Below are positions 35,080-47,284 of a stretch of DNA of 64,000 nt, piece by piece. Source of the DNA: Parelaphostrongylus tenuis (Eukaryota; Nematoda; Chromadorea; Rhabditida; Metastrongylidae); the NCBI GenBank assembly GCA_019055375.1, contig JAHQIW010000246.1:234988-298987 (forward strand), in the 5' to 3' direction. A program made the position numbers and the translations under genes. The notes under the pieces were generated by a model that was not told the DNA's origin, did not search any database, and saw only the letters and a list, made by a program, of their open reading frames with translations. Positions within the stretch are counted from its first letter, which is position 1. Each line of letters opens with the position of its first letter.

Positions 35080-38000
35080 GCTTCAAGGCGTTGATGCTGT
35101 GTGAAGTTGAAAGTAATTCCCATGGTCATCTGTAGCAGCGTGGTGCTTGGCACTATTCGCGAATGTGTGGGGATGAGCCTTTGCTGATGTCCTATTTATC
35201 GAATCATTGATTTGATTATTGATTTTTGTTCATTTTTTCTCTGCTAAATTTTTTTGAGCGTTAGAAAGTCACTGCATGACACTTTAGGTGTATTTCCCAG
35301 TTAATGTTCACTCACCACACAGTTTCATCCAAAAAGGGCTGATCAACAGGTAATGATTGATGTTCAAGTTACTCTTCTAATGATATTGATAAGCTTATGT
35401 TTGCTAATAGGTCTGTTCCCTCTCAATAATTCCAACATTTTGATTGATATTATTTTCTTGGCTTCTGCTTTTCACGCCAATGTTTGCAGAGATTGTGCAT
35501 ATTTAAATGAAAATTCCGTGAGTGTCAAGTCTGAATCAATTTCATTGAGCTCTTTTGTTTCGTACTTGTGTTCAATACTGTTGAAGTGACAGCGGAGCAT
35601 TAGTCATTTCACAACGTTTTCACCTTTTCTCACTCGGCTTGTTTTCGTGTGCTTCTTACTGTGATGTGGAACACTCAAGCTGAAAATTTTGCGCTTTGGC
35701 TTAGTGTTTAAGAAACTAATAACCACGAACTGTTTAGGTCAGTCTCGTCGACGTTCAATCCTCAACATCATGTCGACTTTAATGGCCATATAAAGCGTAG
35801 CATGTCTCAAGCGAGAGATGTAGGTGTTAAAGCATAACTACTCTCGATCCAGCAACTCCGTTTCCAATACGAAGAGCGTTTCAGGCTTATTTCGCACTAG
35901 CGTGAACAGCCGTGCTCCAAATCGTCGATCTCATCTAAAGTAGTCCCTCATTGGGCTCTGGTGATCATAGGAAGGCTGTGTGTTTTGTTGAATAGCACTG
36001 GCACAAGTTCATATCAGCTCGACGTTTGCCTGGTGCCATTGGTCATCACTCTAGTGATATAATTTATTTTTTGTGTTGTATATATTTTTCTTACCTTCGT
36101 GCTTTTTGAACGCTCAAGAGATGCATCGGCAGTAGTCTCAGAAAGATTATGAGACTTCCACAATTATGTTTTTGCATACACCATCAACTAGTCTATTTAG
36201 TAATGTCCTCATCAAGATTGTTCAGACCATCAATGTTCTTCCCCAAACAGCTTTAGACGGGTCAATACTATTGCCGTTCATGGTGTTGTTCTTCTGTGAA
36301 CTATAAATATTTTTTTACAGTTAGTATTGATACCCTAATTAGGGTTGACTCTTAAACTGATGTGAAAACAGAGTTTTTCTGCAATGACTGGGCGCCCGCT
36401 ATATTAGAATATATTATGATGATGATTTAAAAGACTAAAGAATTAGTCCGTCGAAGAATAACTATGGAGAATAGTCGATAATGGAATATACTAATCTGAA
36501 AAGGTATGAACTGAGCTTGCGTTTCTAGGGATGAATGTATGAGACGACTTTTGCTCGGCCATCTCCTTTTTCAATATTTGCCTAAAATGGAGATTGAAGC
36601 GTAAATTCAACGCTTAGTGGAGTCGGAAGTTTTTCAAATCACTCAAAAATTTTTAGATGTAAATCACAACGTCTTATTTGGTTTGTTTTCTCTCACTCGT
36701 CCTTGCGTCTTCGGATTTCATGTGCTAGTCCGATCGTTATTCGATAATTATTGGCTTCACGAATGTCCATGAACGGATCGTTTGATAGAGTTGAAACGAA
36801 TGCATCCGTTGGCCAAGATGTTGACCCGTTCTGTTTACGGACACTATTTGACTTTTATCACAAATTTATCGCAACAATGCAGATTTTCCATCAACATCTT
36901 ACTATACATACAAATAAACGCTAGTTGACTGTTGTCAAAAATGGATAACAACGCTTTGGATATTATATCGACCTCTTGCTATACCTAAAATGAAGGTCCT
37001 TCTACAAGGTCGCCATACCACCAAAACTGTTGATTTCCCCATTATAGTGAGCAGTAAAGTCACTCAATTGGGTCGTTATTTGAATACCTAGTAAAAGAAA
37101 GTCTTAATCATTTCCGTTATCCGGCCCCAACTCCAGCGCTCGTAGAAAAGTTGTTTTCCAGTAGTTTCGAAGTCTGAACAGTCATTCGATAGCTTGAATC
37201 TCAGAAAATTCGAAAATGTATTTTTTGTTATTTTTGGAACGGCCTTCTTGTTCCGCTGTAACAGCAGAAACAAAATTGTGTTCCTCATTGATGCATCTCA
37301 CTGAACAAAATTCTACCTTTGGGCTTCCAGTAACCGTTCGATAGCTTACATCTCGTGAATTCCAATGATATATTTGATTTTTGGAAAACGAGTTCTTGGT
37401 GCGTTGTAACAGTTAAGGAAAGGTTGCATATCGCAAATTCGGCGCTGAAAAAGTCGCGGTGGCTTAGTGGCGATGTTGCGAAATGCCTATCCACATACCG
37501 GCAAAGTATGATGGTTTGTTGTCAGCGTTGCGTTGAGCAGAAACCTAATATTCTTTTAGCAGCTATACCACACTAAAAAGTTACAACGCAAAATAAAGTT
37601 ACTTTCAAAATAAAATACACCACTGAATCCTTTCGGATTTAGGATATTCGAACGATGCTAAAACCCAAGAAAAACTGAAATGTGCGTTTTTTTCAAAGGA
37701 TGAAAATAGTGTAGATTACGGAGATGATCTAATTTGCGAAATCGGATCTTTTTTTGATTGTTGCCACACACCAAAGGTTTTTTAAGTACTGAAAGCATCA
37801 TGGAATCTGCGAGATTTGAGTTTTCTTATGGATTACTAAAATTCCAAGCGGAAAACTTCGTTTAGTGGAAATGCTTCAGTGAGAATTGCGCCAATCAGAA
37901 ACATAATTTTTTTCCTACTGTTACGTCGCAACAAATAGCTCTTTTAGAAATAAATTATATTTCTAAATTTTTGTGATTTAATCTATTGAATGACTACTCG

Positions 38001-38097
38001 AACTTCAGAAACCACCGAAAGTAACTTTCTCACGACAGCTTAAACTGAGGCCGAATAACGGAAAGTACCCAGATCTCCTATCACATCTTTGTTTCAG
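35080..38097. other. Intergenic, no gene seen
   Basis: Short ORFs only. 37160-37350 carries repeated CATTCGATAGCTTGAATCTC motifs also seen near 22070, 63035 and 63485, a diffuse relative of the M2 ends. Confidence 0.5.
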
Positions 38098-38181
38098 CTA
38101 AGATTGTCTTTTCGACGAGCTACTGCTGACCCAGAGACGCCGCCCAATGAACTCAGCGGTGCGGGCAAAAACTGTACATAA
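38098..38181 (+). CDS. Possible isolated terminal exon
   Basis: CTTTGTTTCAG, a strong acceptor, is followed by 27 open codons (LRLSFRRATADPETPPNELS, then GAGKNCT) and TAA. It lies 4 kb downstream of the receptor on the same strand, so an alternative receptor C-tail is conceivable. No donor in exon 11 before the receptor stop was found to feed it, so chance is as likely. Confidence 0.15.
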   Translation, partial: LRLSFRRATADPETPPNELSGAGKNCT

Positions 38182-38269
38182 ATGAAACGAAGTTCCACTT
38201 CATGAAGGATCTGAAATTCAGGCAAGCAGATTGAACTGCATGGTTTTCTTGATCACGCAGACCACTTCG

Positions 38270-38560
38270 CGTTCGTATTTTGCACTTTCAAGGGTTGTAG
38301 GAAGCATCATGAATGAGGAATCCACCAAAAAAGAGAGAAACATGGGCAGCTTCTGGGTCTGTGAGGGAGCCAACGACTCCCAGTCTCCAAGCTCTACTTT
38401 TCGTAACAATAGTTCTTCCAGTATTCAGTTATGCGAACAGAGACGCGGACTGCCACTTTACTAATATCAGAAAGAAATATGCTCACCACTTACATGAGGC
38501 TTGAGCGATGTCGATCAAACTTAAGCGGCACTTGAAACTTCTAGCCAGAATGTGCTCCTC
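38270..38560 (+). pseudogene. RTE-like retroelement scrap (second subfamily)
   Basis: In alternating frames the plus strand gives VVGSIMNEESTKKERNMGSF (compare YLGRxxNMENDLKEELxRRxRAAWAAF of RTE proteins), ETWAASGSVREPTT and LQALLFVTIVLPVFSYANRD (compare LRAHLFDSTVLPALxYAAETW). Frameshifted and short. The identification rests on spaced similarity only. Confidence 0.45.
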
Positions 38561-38599
38561 AAATATTCAAAGCCTCAACCATCTTCGAGTTTTAAAGGA

Positions 38600-40577
38600 A
38601 CATGGGTGCTGAAACAGATGCGGCGGTTAGATAATAAGAAGAATATATGACAGAAGGGCGAAAAGCATAGTAGAGTGAAGTGCAATCAAGTGCAACTTTC
38701 CTTTTGAACCACCACAGGAACGCTAGGCGGAAGTACTCGTGGCTAACGTCAACCACTTGAACTCGCGGATGAAAACTATATTTAGAACACAGGAGAGGTC
38801 TCCAAGGTGGCAGCATATTTAAGCAAACGCCACGATGAACAATCGTTGAGCGAAAAGGAAATGAATGGTATTAAGCTGGGGGCGTAGCTCTAGCAGTAAA
38901 GAGAATCCGTCCAAGTATCGAAGTAAGAATACAGAATTAAGAATACGATCAAACTCTCAACATCGATCAATCGCTGCTGAATGCGCAAGTGTATTCGAAT
39001 TCATCGTTCAACAGGAAGCAGCGCGTTCCGTTATCAACGGAAGGTCTATCGTGCGAGCCTACTTCGAGAGCAGAATGTTTCTTAATATGATAGCAGCTGA
39101 GTTTTTCCTTCAAAAAGTGAAAATAACTTGAGGATAGAATCGGCATCGCGATGTCAAATAAATATTATTCTGATTAAATTGCACTAAGGAGAAATATCTC
39201 AAATACTGTCAAGTCTGCTCAACATTGAAATAAGTGTGAATGCTAGGCTTCCGCTTTCCTTCAACTCTTAGTCACTTGCATGATTACACCTATACGATGA
39301 AGTGTGCAGTATGAATCATACGACACAAGTCAGACAAGCCTTTTATCACTTTTTTTTCTCGGAGAGAATAAGGGCGCCGTGGGCGCTCAGCGAGTCCACA
39401 TTTAGGCTTTCATCGAGTAACATTCTCACAGCTGCCTGAAACGCGCGTCGAATGAAACAGAGGTATATTCTTGAGTTGAACAAGACGATACATATCTTTT
39501 TCGATATCTTGAGAAGATGTTTTTGAGAAATTCTCGGCGACTGCTGATTTACTGCTCATTATTCTTTTGCAACATTCAAATCACCACTATGTTTTGATTT
39601 TGGTTTCACTGCAAAGGTTTCGTTGCGCATGATGATTTTGCCACGTGAATCTCTTTGATTCGTTGCAATACGCCAAACCTCAAATGTAGATTATTAAATT
39701 GTATACAAACCAAATGTTTGCACTATAACCACACAATTAGGTACTGAATTCAGTCGGATTTGGACAGTAAATTGGTTGAGTGAACGGAAGCAACATGCGT
39801 TCAAAATTGCCCCAATCATGGTTACACAGTATTTTCTTCTGCACGACCCGCCATCACAATCACTGTGCCGTTTCTATGACTTCTTATATTCAGTTCGTGT
39901 CCTCACATTTATTCTCAACTAAGGTCTTCGAATATCTCACGTGCTGCTTTGGGTGCTGCTTAAAGATTTCGTCTTCTCCATCAATGTCGCTGGATGCCGG
40001 TCAAGGCGGTTCTCCTTACGATCATAGACGTAAACGAGCTAGGGAGTCTCCTAAGGCATTGGTTGACTGGTTGCAAGAGAATGATGCAACAAAGGGAGGG
40101 AATCAAACTAGCGCTTTGTTCTTAAAACGCCACATCACTATTCATTGAGCCACTGTGCCTCTGATGAACAGTATACGCAATAGATCGCAATATAAGATCT
40201 AAACAATAAAGGAATAAGTGAAAATGGTTACATGAACAAACATGTACTTTTTGAAATAAAGAAATGCAATCATGAAAAGTGTGTGGCCAGTATCCCAACA
40301 AATAGATTGAACAGAAAAGTAGTGTTGCGCTATCAGATGGTGATAATATCCGAAAGTTATGAATGAGTTTGGATTCAGGGCTAAAAGCATGAAGTAAGGG
40401 TGAGGTCGCGGGTCTAATGCCAAATTCTAATTCGCAATACAGTAGATTATATGACAAGGATAAGATGCTGCCCAAACAAAAACTCAACCAGTATGAAAGA
40501 TTATTATTACGAAAAACGGATTACCGTTCTTTTTCGACTGTTTTTTGAGACCTTTCTCGAAACAACTTAGTTTGATG
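38600..40577. other. Intergenic, no supported gene
   Basis: Open stretches at 38865-39131 and 39780-40148 (plus) show no recognisable domain. The second lies partly on the repeat shared with 8800 and 28730. Confidence 0.45.
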
Positions 40578-40965
40578 ACATATTATGAGCTTTTCATTAG
40601 GTCTCTTATGGCACTTATATGATACAGGACACGTGTTCGCACTACAGCCTCGTCAGCTGCACTGTTCCCTTTCGGTTGTCAGTTTCGCGGGAAATTATCT
40701 GCGTTCTCAGAAGCAGTCGAAAAGAAAGGTACAACAATATACGTTCTACCAGGCACGAGCAATCGACTGTACAACACTTCCCGTTGGGTGATATTATCAT
40801 CTAATGGCATGGGTAAATATCTTAGCGTCGATTCCTCTATATAAGGATATTTCCTCGTCGAAGTGACTGAATCGAAAGGCACCGTACAGTGATAAGGTTG
40901 TGATACCAAAAGACGTGTTTTGCACTGTATTAGTGCCTTGACAACCTCATGAAAGGCTGAGAACA
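40578..40965. mobile_element. MITE (family M1)
   Basis: The left arm AGCTTTTCATTAGGTCTCTT, CAGGACACGTGTTCGC, CAGCCTCGTCAGCTGCAC is mirrored on the right by GTACAGTGATAAGGTTGTG, AAGACGTGTTTTGCACTG, TAGTGCC and CCTCATGAAAGGCTGAG. Several short ORFs on both strands here are by-products of the palindrome. Confidence 0.65.
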
Positions 40966-41298
40966 TTTTATCAGGAAAGCGAAATATTTCTCGGGAGATG
41001 TTCTATGCACTACAGATTTTTCTGCTACCGTTTGCCTGCGCGATATGTATAAATGTTCGAATTCCGTCCAGTCGAATATAGCTTCGTAGTAGAATTCATT
41101 CAACTCCGATTCAAATTGCAGGATTTTAGAGAAATGCTGGAAGGTTTTGGAAGGTTTAGAATTAAACGGTTGGGGAAAAATTTTTGCGAAAATGCTTGTA
41201 ACTTTTTTGGATGTCGGTCATTTTCTGTGTTTTTGGGCTCATTTGAAAGCCCGTCTTCTACCGGTTGATTGGTGCATAACCTATCTACTTATTCCAGG

Positions 41299-41415
41299 AT
41301 GGAGTTAACAAGCGAGCAAATTAGGTTGTTGATGATGCACGCATAGTTGTTGGGTTCAAATGCAACAGTGACAAGTGAACGTATCAATCTAGCTTAGTGG
41401 CGAAGACACAGTTGG
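41299..41415 (+). pseudogene. mariner N-terminal fragment with start codon
   Basis: ATG at 41299 opens MELTSEQIRLLMMHA, stop, LLGSNATVTSERINLA. After a frame change follows GEDTVGKSTVF. This is the first helix-turn-helix region of a mariner-type transposase. Nothing of the catalytic domain follows before an AATAAA-bearing stretch near 41514. Confidence 0.5.
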
Positions 41416-42013
41416 CAAAAGCACGGTGTTTAGTAGTAAAGTGAAAGTAAAAAAGTAGTAAAAGTGGAAGTTTGACTATTAGTTTTATCTTTGTTCGGGT
41501 GTAATGGGTGCATAAATAAATGGTTTACAAGCATTTTCTCAGTATTTTTCTCCAACCTACTAACTAATTCATTCAAAATAAATTAGTCCTCTATAATTGC
41601 GTGAATTTTCAACGGAAAGAATGTTCCATAATTGAAACTCATTTGCAAAAAATTCTGTACTATTTTCAACGAGTGTCCCACGGTTTTTAGAGTTTATGCA
41701 CTTTAGGGACGATACTTGGGCATTCCAGGTCGCGATCAAAGAATGGAAGGAAGGAATGATATGAAGAATAAGGAGAGCACGGAAAACTATATTTGTCTTT
41801 GATGAAGTGGAATGAAATTTGTATAACGATTCGAATGAATTCTACATGTCACGTCTATTCACAGCTAGGAAGTAAAGGTAATCTACGAAATACTACTTGC
41901 TTTGTCTGTACCTAGAATGAGGAAGAAAGGAGTACTCGCCTGAAAAACATATATCGCATAATATAGAATGAACTCGAAGTTTTGGTGCTGCTCCCTTTTC
42001 GAGATCTCTTTCT

Positions 42014-42205
42014 ATGCAAGGCTACGTTTTTCACTTTACTCCTGGAATTTCGCTGCCACCTCAAAGTCGTCACTTTTGTCCCTTTCTGTCAAATGAGCAC
42101 CTAAAAGAGCACTTATCCGACATTTCGACTTTCCATCTAGATGTTTTTTCACGTGAATACACAGCGATCTACCTGTTTCGCCAATATATTCATTACGGCA
42201 TCCCT
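42014..42205 (-). pseudogene. Penelope-like GIY-YIG endonuclease fragment
   Basis: The minus strand reads GCRNEYIGETGRSLCIHVKK, then HLDGKSKCRISALLGAHLTE and a short acidic tail ending in a stop. The YIGETGR..(R/H)VKEHL pattern followed by ALGAH is typical of the PLE nuclease domain. The upstream part is interrupted: the adjacent 42206-42690 has a Cys-containing minus ORF that may be a decayed linker, but I could not confirm it. Confidence 0.6.
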
Positions 42206-42689
42206 TAAGGAGAGATCAAGTAGTTTTATGAGATTTCATATATTCTCCGTGACTATTATACATTGACGATCATGCAGACGATCTGCGAACCATCGACAGC
42301 GTAATGGGCTAGGTGAAATTTCTATAATTCGCACAAAATTGCCTAGATAACTGTTTTTGCTATCGAAAGGGCACATGCTTCATTTGTTATGAGGCCTTTA
42401 TTTGGAAGGTGCCCTCCTATTTATGTTTTACATGTTATTTTTCGTTATGAGACATATCTCTTGTTTCTGACTTGACATCAGTGGATGTCCTTTAGTAACC
42501 ATTTGGGTAATGCTATTTGCCGTTCCAGCGCAGTGGGTCGTCCCTGTCTTTTCTTCCGTGCAAGCAGTTCTAGCGGTTGGGTACATGTTTCGAACAAGTG
42601 ATTTTGCTAGAGTGTAAGGAATGAGGAGAAGTAGGTAACGCATTAGTACGTCTTCAAAAATTGGCTCTTGATACAAAGCCACTTTTCTC

Positions 42690-44060
42690 CAATATATTCT
42701 TGTTCAAACTTAATATGCTCTAGCTCTTTTTCAGCAGCTCGAAGCACTTGTCCATCTGTTTCTACATAAAGCCGACAACAAAACTATTATCTATCTATCG
42801 ATACAGATTATTGAACGATGGCCGAGGCTGAAGTTTGCACCTTAGACACGAGGACAATGGCAAAATTTCGTGTTTATCGTTACTCCATCACCAATCCTCC
42901 GATTTACACAAAATATTCTGCTGACTACCTAAAGATTGAAAGGCTTGGACTGCCCTCAAATGAGTTGTGAGATAGTAAGTCGACAAGCCGCACATATTTA
43001 TATTCTTTTTATTTCCTATCACTAGTTCATGGATGGCATGTATGGCGACGTATCTCGAAACATACGTGTAGAGAGCGCGGTAATATCAAATGATTCCATT
43101 ACATGCGTCATGTTTGGCTGTGCAGTTCACAGTTTAGCTGTTCGAGGAATCTTTGGGTGTTAGAAAAGGTGGACTGGTATAAACTTCAACATTGACAATA
43201 ATTAAAGACTGAGAAACCTTGCTATGCTATCCGTCGGCTTGACTACACATCTGTGATAATCGGTCCAAATTGATTGTTGATGGATTGGTAGACGCAAGAG
43301 GTAATTTACTGAGGGGGAGGGGGTAATTTTGATGTTCTGATAAATGCGTATAAGATGCGACAAGTTGGTAAATAATTTCAGAATTGACGCTTAAATGGTT
43401 GTTGTAGACCTTCTGCCTTTGCTGTTGCATATTTTCTATTTAATTTCCGGTATAGGCTCTTACGTTTTTTCTCAGAGGACCGTATACAGAGAGAAGCATC
43501 CTGAAGATGTTTTCGTGTTATTTCAATATCCAGTCAACATGGAAACACTATTTCTTCACCTTTGTCGCTCATAGATGAGCAGATGTTTTTAAGTCTATCA
43601 GTTTCCGAATCTCGCGCATGCCAATTTTGTCCATGAGTTGAGTTGATACTCAATTTTTTCCGCCGGCATCTATTAAGTATTAACCAAATCATTGACCAGA
43701 TCAAAAACAACCATTGTTTGTATAGCACGTCATCCAACCCCTGAGAAAGGTGAAATCACCAAAACGTTAGCCACCGAATTTGACAGGAGAAACACCAACT
43801 CCACACAAGTTTTCCCAAAAAAGATACTCAAAAAAAGTTAATTTAGTTCATTCACTGAGTCATACACTATTCTTGCTGGTGAATTGTCCATTGTGGGCGC
43901 ATACTCAAAAAAATTATAAAAGCAGAGCCTTCGAAGTAAGTAGTGTTCTTATTTTAGTGTTGTAGTCTTATTACGTCCTTCGAGCGAGCGTATAGTTCAT
44001 CAAACGGTTTTTTTTTTTGAGTTATCCGGAGACTAAAGAATAGAGTGAACACTTTTGCTA
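42690..44060. other. No gene seen; probable decayed retroelement DNA
   Basis: It lies between the PLE scrap and an M2 MITE and contains the degenerate hammerhead at 43737. Minus-strand ORFs are short; I could not confirm a reverse transcriptase in it. Confidence 0.4.
43737..43774 (+). ncRNA. Degenerate hammerhead-like motif
   Basis: The plus strand reads CTGAGAA-AGGTG-AAAT-CACC-AAA-ACGT-T-AGCC. Stem II (GGTG/CACC) is intact, but core bases are changed (CUGAGAA for CUGANGA, AAA for GAA) and stem I does not pair. It is a fossil of the motif seen intact at 47056-47090. Confidence 0.4.
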
Positions 44061-44064
44061 GACA

Positions 44065-44670
44065 AAAGTTTCATAGGAGTGTGAAAGATCATTCGAGAGC
44101 ATGAATTTTGGCTAGTGCACAACGTGCTTTTCTCTTGAAAAAGCCTTTTTATATCGGTGTAGTAGAAAGAGAACATTTGTGTTTCACATACGTATATTTC
44201 TCGGACAGAACTCTTTCCTCAAATTATAAGTAACTATTCGATAGCGCAAGCCTCGACGTTTTCTAGGCTGTGCTTATTTTCCAAATACTACCGCTTTCCT
44301 GCAGTGTTACAGAGAAATAACATTAGGCTTTACATAAGCGGCGCATTTACTTATCGGCTAGTGTGTGCGCTGGTCGTGGGCTGGGTACGTGGTGGCTGTG
44401 GATATGAAACGACGATCGATAAATCTTCTTGACGCGGCTCATATGTAAAGTGTAATTTTTGTTATTTGATTCGAGATATTTTTCTCCTCGTTGGAGAAAA
44501 TTTAGGTAGAATGCAGGACTTTGATATTACAAGAATTCCTTTAGACTTTCATATGCTTTTCTTGCTTTCAGCGAATTAATAGTAAAAGCGCGCAGTCGGT
44601 GTTAACTTTATTTCATTTTGAATCAGTTCCACGGTAATGGCGATGATCGCCTTCACTAATAGGAAGATTA
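44065..44670. mobile_element. MITE (family M2)
   Basis: The left end GTTTCATAGGAGTGTGAAAGATCATTCGAGAGC-like pairs with GATGATCGCCTTCACTAATAGG at the right. Internal GAGAACATTTGTGTTTCACATACG and AACTATTCGATAGCGCAAG mark the family. The TA microsatellite begins directly at its right end. Confidence 0.5.
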
Positions 44671-44677
44671 TATATAT

Positions 44678-44741
<64 letters not shown>
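44669..44741. repeat. (TA)n microsatellite
   Basis: About 70 bases of nearly pure TA dinucleotide repeat with a single GA interruption near the left end. It lies outside any gene seen here. Confidence 0.95.
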
Positions 44742-44745
<4 letters not shown>

Positions 44746-45894
44746 CTGTCTTTCTTTGATTTGCATTCAACATTTTTAGTGAGAATCTGATTCCTAAAGG
44801 CAATCAGAACTCATTAGAATTTAACCTGCCCCCAAAACCCTCATTCCTTCTTTGCGATAGTAACAGTGAGGTGAAACTTGAGTTAAAACAAATTCTTCTT
44901 AAAAGTAAAATCACTCGTGAGTTTATGCTTTGCACCTCCTTGAAACGACCACGAGAGATTATAGTCATAAGAGATAACATGTAAAGAAAAGGAGATCGTA
45001 ACCTATTTGAAAACTCGTGTGGGAAGATGGTTTGGTATGAAAACTTTGCAAATCTTTTGTGGACTTCTTATCTCATAGATTTTTATAGTGATACGAGCAA
45101 AAGTGGTTGAAATGCCCGCTCATAAACCGTCTCCTACGATTTCGACCCTGCGCTTGCGAAACCATGTGCTCGCTCTATATCCTTACGAGATTACTATATT
45201 GGTGCTACATTTGCCTCGAAAGGCAAAAGCATTAAATTGCACATCTCTAGGAGCTCGAAAGTCATGTATAGACCAGTAAGACAGTCATTAACCTTTGTGA
45301 TACTACGATGGATTTAGAGGTATGGCATATCGTTGGTGATTAAGGCGACCCCATTTATCCTTTGTCGGAGCAACTAGGGCTTTTTGATCGATCATTTGTG
45401 TTCAAAAGATTGTTCTGAGTATATACGGAATATGAGAAGAATAATACACATATCACTGATGCAAGCTTGTTAAAAATATACCCAAGGGCTACTTATATCC
45501 ACTGATTGTCAGTTGAGTCGGTTTAATATGTGCTTGCCAGACCAAACCCGTTGGCGGTTGGCTGCTAATAGTTTTGACTTCTCATGAAGCAGGAAGTGTG
45601 ATAGCTGAGCAAGGACTTTGGTAGCGCAGAGGAAACTATACTCATCCCTCGGTAAATGTGGGACGAGTGTTCAGCTTTTGCTTCAGGCTGCTAGCTTTGC
45701 AAATTACTTTATATTCTTGGAGAAGAATTATGCATTCAAAGTTTTTAATGACGTACACCAGTTATGAGAAAGTAAAATCAAATGAATCGCTTGTGTTAAG
45801 GACAAGATTATTGTGTTGCTTCAGTAAGATGATAACTGGTAATAGTAGCTGATAAGATAATATTTGATATTAATAGCTAATAGAGGCGTTCTGG

Positions 45895-46345
45895 AAGTCT
45901 ATTTTTATTTTCTAGCTGTGGTATGACGTTATAAGTATACTCATTGATGTAGATTGATGTGCAAAATTTTTCGCGTCAGATGGCACTCGAACCCACAGTT
46001 CACCCTATCTGGGCGCGCGTGCTCGAACCGTTGCCCTACCGACGCCTCTTTTTCCACTCTTTCTACGTCACAACGCATCTATCTGTCAGCAACCAACCGT
46101 CTACGGTTTGGCATGGGTAATCGCTTTCAACATTGTAGCAAGTCACGCTGATAAATATTGGATATCAGATAATCATACGGTATTCTTTTTTTATTTAACC
46201 GCTCCGAACGTGGTATGATGTTATAAATATCCACTGAGGTAAAGTAATGCACAAACTTTTACATCAGTTGGGACTCGGAATCCACAAATTTTGTGTTAGG
46301 GGGAACTCGAGCCCACATTGAACCTACAGTCATACTTTTTCGAAC
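45895..46345 (-). repeat. Two adjacent S2 copies
   Basis: Copy one (45900-46065): GTGGTATGACGTTATAAG, GATGTGCAAAATTTTTCG, GGCACTCGAACCCAC, GCTCGAACCGTTGCCCTACCGACG. Copy two (46190-46345): TTTATTTAACCGCTCCGAACG, GGTATGATGTTATAAATATCC, GTTGGGACTCGGAATCC, with a decayed head. Confidence 0.5.
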
Positions 46346-47055
46346 TTCTAAGAACATGATAGTGTTCGTCCAAACTGATAAGAAACGCTTAACAGCCATG
46401 TCGCGCTCAAAATGTTTCGTGTTTTAGACAGCCTGGGACTGTTGTTATCGCATTTATACGACATGGGAGGGATCGCTTGATTTTCGACTCAAATACGACT
46501 GATTATTGAGGAAGAGTCTGCATTATTATAAGTGCTTCCCTTATACTGCTCACTTTAGGTAGATGCTGTTTAGGCGTCGCTCTGCTTTGTACACTTATTA
46601 GTCTTCATGAGATCCTGAAATAAAGAACAATAGCACCTGATAAGTCCTAATACTTGTATCAATAATTTAGTTAACAATTTTTGTTATCACGAGGAGAGGT
46701 TACTATATCTGTTACGTGAATTATCACTTATATGGACTGCTAACGACTGGCCAGTAGGGCGTTGTCATTCAAAATTGAAATCGGTTCACTTTATTTTCGT
46801 TTCAAATTTATCTAATCCATTAAATAACGACGCTGATTTCCTTCGGGGAAATGGCTCGTTGATTTCGTGCAGGTCGATTACGTGTCGTCCAGTATTCCAA
46901 TCAACCGTGCAACTTCGTATCTACGCACTCAACTATATATCGCCAGTATTTTCTTCTGTTTAGCCGTTCCGAGGTGTTATTGATATTATTTATTGTACTA
47001 ACGAAGCGTACTACAATACAGTTAGTAATGCAGCTTATTATACAATATTCGAGGT

Positions 47056-47090
47056 GGCTAACGTTTCGGCGGGTCGCCTTCATCAGAACC
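47056..47090 (-). ncRNA. Hammerhead ribozyme motif of a Penelope-like element, core intact
   Basis: On the minus strand: stem I strand GGTT (47087-47090), core CTGATGA (47080-47086), stem II GGCG/CGCC with loop ACC, then GAA, ACGT as a minimal self-complementary stem III, U as the base before the cleavage site, and AGCC (47056-47059) closing stem I with one G-U pair. All conserved core positions are present. Family knowledge: PLE terminal repeats encode small hammerheads with a very short stem III that work best as dimers. It lies about 210 nt downstream of a PLE reading frame on the same strand, the expected place. Activity is inferred. Confidence 0.72.
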
Positions 47091-47284
47091 TGGAAAGATC
47101 ATATTGATCCACAATTCACTAAGCCAAAACCTCCATAACTCTAGCAGAAAACGTTAGAAACAAATTTTGGATCGCATAGTAGAAGCTTCATTTCAGAACA
47201 CTCACCGTTTTGATGTTTTGGTTCTATCAATTAGTCATTGAAGACCAGCCGCTTAGGGTCAGTGCATCAGTAGGCTGTGCCTAA

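Noticed and set aside
44669..44741. TA repeat as origin or regulatory element
   Set aside because: A simple microsatellite with no associated gene.
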